Positions 58,710 to 64,000 of a stretch of DNA of 64,000 nucleotides are shown in pieces. Position 1 is the stretch's first letter. Every line of letters begins with the position of its first letter. A model generated the notes under the pieces. That model ran no database searches and was not told the DNA's origin. It was given only the letters and a program-made list of their open reading frames with translations. The stretch comes from Pseudoxanthomonas suwonensis (GTDB lineage Bacteria; Pseudomonadota; Gammaproteobacteria; Xanthomonadales; Xanthomonadaceae). The stretch is taken from contig NZ_PDWP01000018.1 in NCBI RefSeq assembly GCF_010093235.1, forward strand, positions 28,043-92,042. Direction: 5' to 3'. The position numbers were made by a program, and so were the translations under genes.

Positions 58710-60649
58710 CGGTCGGTTGCCATGGGAGCGGATGCGCGCATGGCCGGCAGGCCGTCGATGACCGATTCGATCGCGGCCGCTGCACGGCGCGGATCGAACA
58801 GGCCGGTCGCGGAGGCGGCCTCGCGCATGCGCGCGCGCAGCGCGGCCAGCCGTGCGGGCTCGCTGGCCAGGGCCGCGGCGCGGTCAATGTACTGGGCGGT
58901 GTCGGCGCACACCAGTTCGTCCAGGCCGAGGAAGCGGTTGATGCCGGTCCCGAGCCGGGCCAGGGTGCCATGCCCCTCGCGTCCCAGCACCGGCAGGCCG
59001 GCGGCCACGCAGGACATCGCGGTCGCGCCGGCCTGGTAGCGGAACGCGTCCAGGAACAGGTCGCAGCTCGCGGCCCGGTCGGCCTGTGCCTCGAACGGCA
59101 CGTGGTCGAGGACGTGCAGGCGCAGCGGATCGCCGCCGCCCGCCTGCCAGGCGCGCAGGAAATGCGGTCGCGCCTCCGGCGGCAGGTACACGGCCAGGTG
59201 CGCCTGCGGGACACGGGCGAGGGTCCGGATCCACGCCTCGACCAGTTCCGCGTCGAGCTTGTAGCTGTTGTTGAAGCTGGCCAGCAGCGGCACGCCTTCC
59301 GGCAGTCCGAAGCGCGTGCGGTCGGGCTTTCCGGCAGGCATCGGTCCGCAGGGGAACAGCAGGCCCGGCAGGCGCAGGATCCGGTCCGACCACGGCCACG
59401 GCGCGTCGTCCGGCTGCACGTGGCGGTCCAGCAGCAGGCCGTCCAGCCAGGGCGCCTCGTGCCCGTCGATGAACCCCAGCCAGCCCAGCTGCACCGGCGC
59501 CGGACGCATCGCCAGCACCTCGGGCCGGGCCCCGCCGGTGTAGCCGCCGAGGTCGATGAGCACGTCGACCCCGTCGTCGCGGATGCGGCGCGCGATGTCG
59601 GCCACCGGCGCACCATGGAGATCGCGGAACACGTCGAACTCCGCGGCGAGGGCCGCTGCGACCTGATCGTCATGGCGACGCAGCGAGTAACCGAGGACCT
59701 CGAAGCGGTTGCGGTCGTGGGCCGCGAACAGGCCGCGCAGCAGCAGGCCGACGGCGTGCCGGCCGAAATCGGCGCCCAGGTAGCCGATCCGCAGGCGTGG
59801 TCCCGGCGTGGCCGCAGCCGGCGGCAGCGGGACTGGCGCCCGGCGCAGGATCCTCTGCACGTAGTGCCGCGTGGCCTGGACGCGCAGGGCGTCGGGAACC
59901 TCCAGGTGGGCCAGCGCGAACGGTTCGGCGCAGTCCTCCGGATGCGCGGGACCGCTGGCGAGCAGCGCGGCCAGTCGCGCGGTGCTGGCGGAGGCGGCGG
60001 GAAAGTCGCACAGCATGGCCTCGATCCGCGCCAGGCGCGCCAGGCAGTCGCGCCGCTCCGGGTACAGCCCGCACATGCTGCGATAGGCCTGCCGGGCCTG
60101 TTCCCAGTGCCCGGCCTGCTCGGCGCAGATGCCGATGTTCATCACCTCGCCTGGCTGGCTGCGCATGGCCTGGCGGTAGGCCTGGGCGGCCTCGTCCCAG
60201 CGGCCCTGGCGTTGCAGCACCTCGCCCAGGTAATGCCACGCTTCGTCCAGTCGGGGTTCCAGCGCCACCGCCCGGCGCAGGGATGCCTCCGCCGCGCCGG
60301 CGCCGGCCAGCGCCTCCAGTCGCCCGCGTAGCAGCCAGGCCAGCGGATTGTCCGGTGCGGCGTCGGCGGCGGCGATCGCGCTTTCCAGCGCCCCGGCGTG
60401 CTGGCCGGCACGCTGCCGTGCCTGGGCCATGGCCAGCAGCAGGTCCGGATGGCCCGGGGCGATACGCAGCGCCTCCTGCAGCGCGCCGGCTGCCTCGCCG
60501 GCGCGACCGGCCTGCAACAGCGCCACCGCATAGTCGTGCCAGGCGGCCACGTCCTCCGGGGAAGCCCGGAGTGCGATGCGGTAGGCCTCGATCGCGCGCG
60601 CCAGGTCGCCCTGCCGGTGCCACTGGCGGGCCTGCGCCAGCTCAGCCAC
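58706..60649 (-). CDS. TPR O-GlcNAc transferase-like (SPINDLY) glycosyltransferase
   Basis: The 647-residue protein has N-terminal TPR repeats (about 5-235) and a C-terminal GT41 domain, the fold of O-GlcNAc transferase and the fucosyltransferase SPINDLY. Key residues are visible: H298 in 'IGYLGADFGRHAVG', 'GYTGGARPEVLAMRPAPVQ' with 'LGWLGFIDG', and K464 in 'FNNSYKLDA', which binds the sugar-nucleotide diphosphate. It should glycosylate Ser or Thr of proteins in the cytosol; the donor sugar is not readable. It overlaps the methyltransferase by 8 bases and the TPR-oxygenase by 4. Confidence 0.87.
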   Translation of the reverse strand: MAELAQARQWHRQGDLARAIEAYRIALRASPEDVAAWHDYAVALLQAGRAGEAAGALQEALRIAPGHPDLLLAMAQARQRAGQHAGALESAIAAADAAPDNPLAWLLRGRLEALAGAGAAEASLRRAVALEPRLDEAWHYLGEVLQRQGRWDEAAQAYRQAMRSQPGEVMNIGICAEQAGHWEQARQAYRSMCGLYPERRDCLARLARIEAMLCDFPAASASTARLAALLASGPAHPEDCAEPFALAHLEVPDALRVQATRHYVQRILRRAPVPLPPAAATPGPRLRIGYLGADFGRHAVGLLLRGLFAAHDRNRFEVLGYSLRRHDDQVAAALAAEFDVFRDLHGAPVADIARRIRDDGVDVLIDLGGYTGGARPEVLAMRPAPVQLGWLGFIDGHEAPWLDGLLLDRHVQPDDAPWPWSDRILRLPGLLFPCGPMPAGKPDRTRFGLPEGVPLLASFNNSYKLDAELVEAWIRTLARVPQAHLAVYLPPEARPHFLRAWQAGGGDPLRLHVLDHVPFEAQADRAASCDLFLDAFRYQAGATAMSCVAAGLPVLGREGHGTLARLGTGINRFLGLDELVCADTAQYIDRAAALASEPARLAALRARMREAASATGLFDPRRAAAAIESVIDGLPAMRASAPMATDR

Positions 60650-61613
60650 GCACGGCCTCCAGCGACCAGCCGATCTTCACTCCTGGCCGCTGCTCCAGTG
60701 CCGCGTGCGTGGTTGCGTATCCATGCTCCCGCAGGCGCGCGGCGAGCGCCTCCAGTTCGCCGGCGCCAAGCAGTGCGTCCTGCAGGTGGCCCAGGCGCAG
60801 GTCCTCGTCCTGCAGGCTTTCGTGCAGCCGCGCGAGCAGGGCGTCGGCCTGCTCGGGCGCGCGCGCTGCGTGTTCCAGTGCGGCGCGGATCTGCTGCGCC
60901 GTGTTGCGCAGGACCTGGGCCCCGGGCATCGCGTCGATCGCCTCGAGCAGGGCCTGTGCCGCCTGGTTGAAGGCCAGGCGCCGGGCCTCGCCGTCCGGCG
61001 GCGCCGTTCCGGCACGCCTGGCCTGCGCCGCCCGGTACAGGACCGGCACCAGCGCGCGCGCGTGTTCGATCACCGGGCTGGCGCGCAGGAAGGCGCAGCC
61101 CTTGCGCTGCTCCACCGATACCCTGGCGACGATCGAGTCGTCGCTGTGCACCACCAGCGCGATCCGCGCGCGCGGCCGCGCCACCCGCAGCAGTTCCGCG
61201 ACCGCCTGCTCGCGTGGCGCGTACTCGAAGCCGAACTGCGAGCAGAGCATGTCGACCTCGCCGTCGGCGAACGGCAACTCGCAGGCGGAGGTGCGCGGGT
61301 GGAAGCGGATGCCTGCGTACAGGCGCTCGCCGTCGACGATGGCGTGCACGGGATCGATGTCGGCCAGGTCCACGCCGTGCAGCTCCAGGCCGACGCCGCG
61401 CGCTGCCGCGCGCTCGCGCGCCAGCAGCAGCAGCGGTCCGTTGCCGGTGCCCAGGTCAACCACCCGCGCGCCATCGTCCAGGGCGTCGAACTGGCGCTCC
61501 CAGAACGCGCGGATCGCGCCGTCGTAGTTGCCTTGGATGCCGGTGGCGCAGGAATGCAGCACGCCGGCCTTCCACAGGCGCGACCATGGCGCGGCGGCGT
61601 CCTCCCGGGTCAT
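60642..61613 (-). CDS. SAM-dependent methyltransferase (class I)
   Basis: The 323-residue protein has a Rossmann methyltransferase domain: motif I 'VVDLGTGNGPLLLLA' (51-65), acidic motif II near 'ELHGVDLADI', and 'LPFADGEVDMLCSQFGFEY' as motif IV. The C-terminal ~130 residues are helical and unlike common families, possibly for substrate binding. The substrate is unknown; context suggests it acts on the same product as its neighbours. ATG 61613 follows AGGA. It lies 10 bp after the oxygenase and overlaps the glycosyltransferase gene by 8 bases. Confidence 0.83.
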   Translation of the reverse strand: MTREDAAAPWSRLWKAGVLHSCATGIQGNYDGAIRAFWERQFDALDDGARVVDLGTGNGPLLLLARERAAARGVGLELHGVDLADIDPVHAIVDGERLYAGIRFHPRTSACELPFADGEVDMLCSQFGFEYAPREQAVAELLRVARPRARIALVVHSDDSIVARVSVEQRKGCAFLRASPVIEHARALVPVLYRAAQARRAGTAPPDGEARRLAFNQAAQALLEAIDAMPGAQVLRNTAQQIRAALEHAARAPEQADALLARLHESLQDEDLRLGHLQDALLGAGELEALAARLREHGYATTHAALEQRPGVKIGWSLEAVRG

Positions 61614-61623
61614 CCGCGCATCC

Positions 61624-62292
61624 TCAGCGGGCCGCCTTCCAACGGCACCATGAGTTGAGCGCGACGATGATGCGCGGGCGCTGCCCGGCATACGGGAACA
61701 CCTCGTGCAGCAGGTAGGAGGGGAATGCGATCAGCTGGCCGGCCTTGTGGTTGAGCTGCCAGCTGCTCAGGCGGTAGGGCACCTGCATGTTCTCGTTGCC
61801 CGGGTCGCGGTGCATGCTGGCGGCCACGCGCGGATCGTGGAAGCGGACCGCGCCGCTGTAGGCCGGGCCCGGATCGCCCGGGTCCACGCAGTAGATCGCC
61901 GACCAGCTGGCGTTCGGGTGGTCATGCAGGCCCTGGAAGCCGTTGGTGCGGGTGACGTGGAACCAGGAATGCATCTCCAGTTCGATGTTCGCCATCTGCG
62001 CGTCGCTGTAGCCGTTGAGCGACTGGACCAGCATGTACAGCGCCTGGTCGATGAAGGCGAACAGTTCCCGGACCGCCGGCTCCTGGCGCTGGTGCAGGTA
62101 GAAGTTGCTCTCGAACAGCCCGTTCTGGGTGTCGCGCGGCGTCGGGTCGCGGTGGCGGTCGCCCTCGGCCTCCAGGGCCAGGAACAGTTCGGCCAGTTCC
62201 CTGTTGACGCGGGCGGCGTCGGGCATGTGCGCCTCGAGCAGCGGCACGGCGTAGAGCGGATGGATCGAAGCGCGGAAGTCCTGCGGCGGCAT
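61624..62292 (-). CDS. Putative 2OG-Fe(II) oxygenase
   Basis: The 222-residue protein has the same oxygenase type as the C-terminal domain of the 57417-58709 gene but no TPR part. The metal and co-substrate residues are H123-x-H125-P, H196 in 'FPSYLLHEVFPY' and R206 in 'RPRIIVALN'. N-terminal 'IHPLYAVPLLEAH' is typical of this putative oxygenase family. It probably hydroxylates a substrate shared by the cluster. It lies 53 bp downstream of the sulfotransferase gene. Confidence 0.83.
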   Translation of the reverse strand: MPPQDFRASIHPLYAVPLLEAHMPDAARVNRELAELFLALEAEGDRHRDPTPRDTQNGLFESNFYLHQRQEPAVRELFAFIDQALYMLVQSLNGYSDAQMANIELEMHSWFHVTRTNGFQGLHDHPNASWSAIYCVDPGDPGPAYSGAVRFHDPRVAASMHRDPGNENMQVPYRLSSWQLNHKAGQLIAFPSYLLHEVFPYAGQRPRIIVALNSWCRWKAAR

Positions 62293-62345
62293 GGAGCGGA
62301 TCCCCTGTGGAGCACGCCGGGCATGATGCCACGGCGGCCGGTCGC

Positions 62346-63725
62346 TCAGACCGCCACGCCCAGCGTGCGCAGGTGGGTAGCGGCCTCGGGCAGGAAGCGG
62401 CGCCACGCGCCGATGCTGCGGTCGTTCAGCGGGCGGCGCACCTGCGCCTCGCTGAAGGTGGCGATCTGCTCGCCGCGCTGCCAGAAGGCGAGCATGCCGG
62501 GTTCCCAGTCCAGCCCGGCGGCTGCAAGCAGCGGCGCCAGGGCCGCCTGCGGGTCTTCCACCAGCGCCTCGTAGCGCAGCGGGAACACCCTGTCGGGCGC
62601 GGCCTGGCGCCAGTGCAGGGCCTGGGTGCGCACCTGCGCGGCGTAGGTGGCGAGGTCGGCCGGGTCGTCGGCGTAGAGGCAGCCGAACTCGAAGTCGCGC
62701 AGGTGGATGGACATGGCGCAGTCGGCCAGTTCGCGCTCCAGGTGGACGACCAGCGCATCGGGGAACATCGACAGGATCAGGCCGACGTACTCGATGTTGG
62801 CCGGCAGCTTGTCCACGACCATCCGCGCGCCGGCGGCAAGGTCGCCGGTGGCGGCGCGGTACCAGGCCTGGACGAATGCGGCCAGCTGCGGGTTGCATTC
62901 GCCCGGGTCGCGGCACGCGGTGCCGGCAAGGCTGGGGATGAGGTTCTGTTCGCCCAGGCCGGCGACGCCGCTGTGCGAACCAAGGATGCGGGTGAGCAGG
63001 GTGGTCCCGCTGCGCGGCAGGCCCACCACGAACAGCGGGCGCGGCGCCGGGCCTTCGCCCGCGGGCAGCGGCTGGCGCTGGCGGTCCAGCTCCATGCGCC
63101 GTTCGGACTGCGCCGCATCCCAGGGGCCGAGCCGCGCGCGCTTGAGCCCGTGCGCCTCGGCGGCCAGCAGGAAGGCGCGGCCAGGGGACTGGCGCGCATG
63201 CCAGCCCGCCAGCGCGAACGCGGCCTTCTCGCGCACGTAGGGATCGGCAGCCTCGCGGTGGAGGGCCTCGACGCGGGCGATGTCCTCGTCGCCAAGGCGC
63301 GCCGCCTCCTCGAAGTCCATGTACTTCTGCCAGGCGTCGACCATGTCCCGGTACGTCCGGAGCAAGTGGCGGTAGCGCGCGCGCGCCTCGTCGGAATGGC
63401 CCATCACCTGGGCGACCTGCGCCGCCATCAGCGTCCAGGCCGGATCCAGCGCAGGGTCCGCGTACGGCCAGTGCCGCGCCACTTCCCAGACCGGGGCAGG
63501 GCGATTGGACAGGAGCATGGACTGGACCCAGCCGGCGCGGACCGCCGGATCGTCGGGCGCCAGGGCATGGAGCCGGTCGAGCACGCGCAGGTGGGCGTAA
63601 CGGTCCACGCGCACGGCGGGGTGGCGCAGCAGGCCATGCAGGTCGCGTACGCCGGCGCCGGCGATCGCAGCTTCGAGCCGGGCATCCGGATGCGGGTGCC
63701 AGGCGACGGTGATGCCTTCGGACAT
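62346..63725 (-). CDS. Sulfotransferase with N-terminal helical repeats
   Basis: The 459-residue protein has TPR-like helical repeats in its N-terminal half (about 25-215) and a PAPS-dependent sulfotransferase domain. The 5'-phosphosulfate loop is 'GLPRSGTTLLTRILGSH' (235-251), followed by 'MVVDKLPANIEYVGLILSMF' and the 3'-phosphate region 'VVHLERELADCAMSIH'. Such TPR-sulfotransferases sulfate proteins or sugars. ATG 63725 has GGAG six bases upstream. It is the first gene of the cluster, and an ISL3-type element starts 34 bp upstream, so its native promoter may have been cut off. Confidence 0.86.
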   Translation of the reverse strand: MSEGITVAWHPHPDARLEAAIAGAGVRDLHGLLRHPAVRVDRYAHLRVLDRLHALAPDDPAVRAGWVQSMLLSNRPAPVWEVARHWPYADPALDPAWTLMAAQVAQVMGHSDEARARYRHLLRTYRDMVDAWQKYMDFEEAARLGDEDIARVEALHREAADPYVREKAAFALAGWHARQSPGRAFLLAAEAHGLKRARLGPWDAAQSERRMELDRQRQPLPAGEGPAPRPLFVVGLPRSGTTLLTRILGSHSGVAGLGEQNLIPSLAGTACRDPGECNPQLAAFVQAWYRAATGDLAAGARMVVDKLPANIEYVGLILSMFPDALVVHLERELADCAMSIHLRDFEFGCLYADDPADLATYAAQVRTQALHWRQAAPDRVFPLRYEALVEDPQAALAPLLAAAGLDWEPGMLAFWQRGEQIATFSEAQVRRPLNDRSIGAWRRFLPEAATHLRTLGVAV

Positions 63726-63759
63726 CGGGGCTCCGTGGCCGTGCGTGGGGCAAAAAAAA

Positions 63760-64000
63760 GGTTCTTCTCCCAACTAAGGGGAGAGAGGCACACGGCCGAC
63801 CCGGCAGACTTGCTGGTGTCGAAGCAACAAACTGGGGCCGGCCGTGGCCGAGTTGGATTGTATGTCTCCGCTGGGAGGCTGGGCGGGATATGGCGTAAGC
63901 CGCTGGCATCGCGAGCCGCGCGGCGGCCAACGCTGGCTGGTGATCGAGCTTGATCCGCAGGAGGGCGTGCGGCGTTGCTGCAGCGGCTGCGGCCAGCCCG
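63760..64000 (+). mobile_element. Left end of an ISL3-type insertion sequence (continues beyond the window)
   Basis: The element appears to begin at 63760 with GGTTCTTCTCC, matching the GGxTCTTC start of ISL3-family inverted repeats. Eight A (63752-63759) lie directly outside, the size of the target duplication this family makes. A 6-bp hairpin (63766-63784) lies inside the end. The partial transposase follows. The right end is outside the window, so the duplication cannot be confirmed. Confidence 0.7.
63844..64000 (+). CDS. ISL3-family transposase, N-terminal fragment
   Basis: Only the first 52 codons are present; the gene runs off the window. From GTG 63844 the product begins 'VAELDCMSPLGGWAGYGVS' and reaches a Cys-x-x-Cys-Gly motif ('CCSGCGQP'), the first half of the zinc-ribbon (zf-ISL3) at the N-terminus of ISL3 transposases. 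'WLVIELDPQEG' before it is also typical. ATG 63862 is an alternative start. Catalytic DDE residues lie outside the window. Confidence 0.72.
   Translation, partial: MAELDCMSPLGGWAGYGVSRWHREPRGGQRWLVIELDPQEGVRRCCSGCGQP

Overview
This 64 kb window of very GC-rich DNA is a chromosomal segment from a gammaproteobacterium of the Xanthomonadaceae/Lysobacteraceae (Lysobacter, Luteimonas or Pseudoxanthomonas-like). The evidence is gene order and content: spoT-ridA-recG, pilMNOPQ divergent from mrcA, a MoxR/Bat operon, separate relA and spoT, type B L31 and a BlaI/M56-TonB pair. The genus cannot be fixed from the sequence alone. Nearly all of the window is core or housekeeping sequence. The only clear mobile DNA is the left end of an ISL3-type insertion sequence at the right edge.

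Layout. 0.1-8.4 kb: dps, a secreted protein of unknown function, then relA, spoT, ridA and recG, with the two stringent-response genes in tandem. 8.5-14.6 kb: nucleoside hydrolase, rpmE2, gltA, a conserved hypothetical gene and mrcA (PBP1A). 14.8-19.8 kb: the type IV pilus assembly operon pilMNOPQ. 19.9-26.7 kb: six tightly overlapping genes moxR, DUF58, DUF4381, VWA, VWA-TPR and batD. 26.8-31.4 kb: a DAACS symporter, transketolase, a Nudix hydrolase and a BolA protein. 32.0-34.3 kb: a BlaI-type repressor under two strong predicted operators, an M56 peptidase fused to a TonB domain, and a TonB-like lipoprotein. 34.3-38.7 kb (minus strand): flavin reductase, modCBA with a short ModC, S1/P1 nuclease and OmpW. 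38.9-45.5 kb: gapA, two large envelope proteins (DUF2339, DUF3999) and pgk. 46-51.5 kb: mazG, ynfA, DUF486, a YbbP/YbbA-like exporter and tesA. 51.6-57.4 kb: a two-component system followed by a MacA/MacB-like tripartite exporter.

57.4-63.7 kb (minus strand) is the least conventional part. Five closely packed genes encode a PAPS-type sulfotransferase, two 2OG-Fe(II)-like oxygenases, a SAM methyltransferase and a TPR O-GlcNAc-transferase-like (SPINDLY) glycosyltransferase. They look like a modification pathway for an unknown protein, peptide or glycan substrate. An ISL3-type element starts 34 bp upstream of the first gene, next to a run of eight A.

Two stretches over 300 bp carry no convincing gene. 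Positions 31383-32034 hold the blaI promoter and operators at their right end. Positions 45490-46061 hold the pgk terminator, a large nested inverted repeat and an array of seven hexamers. No tRNA, rRNA, CRISPR array or prophage was seen.
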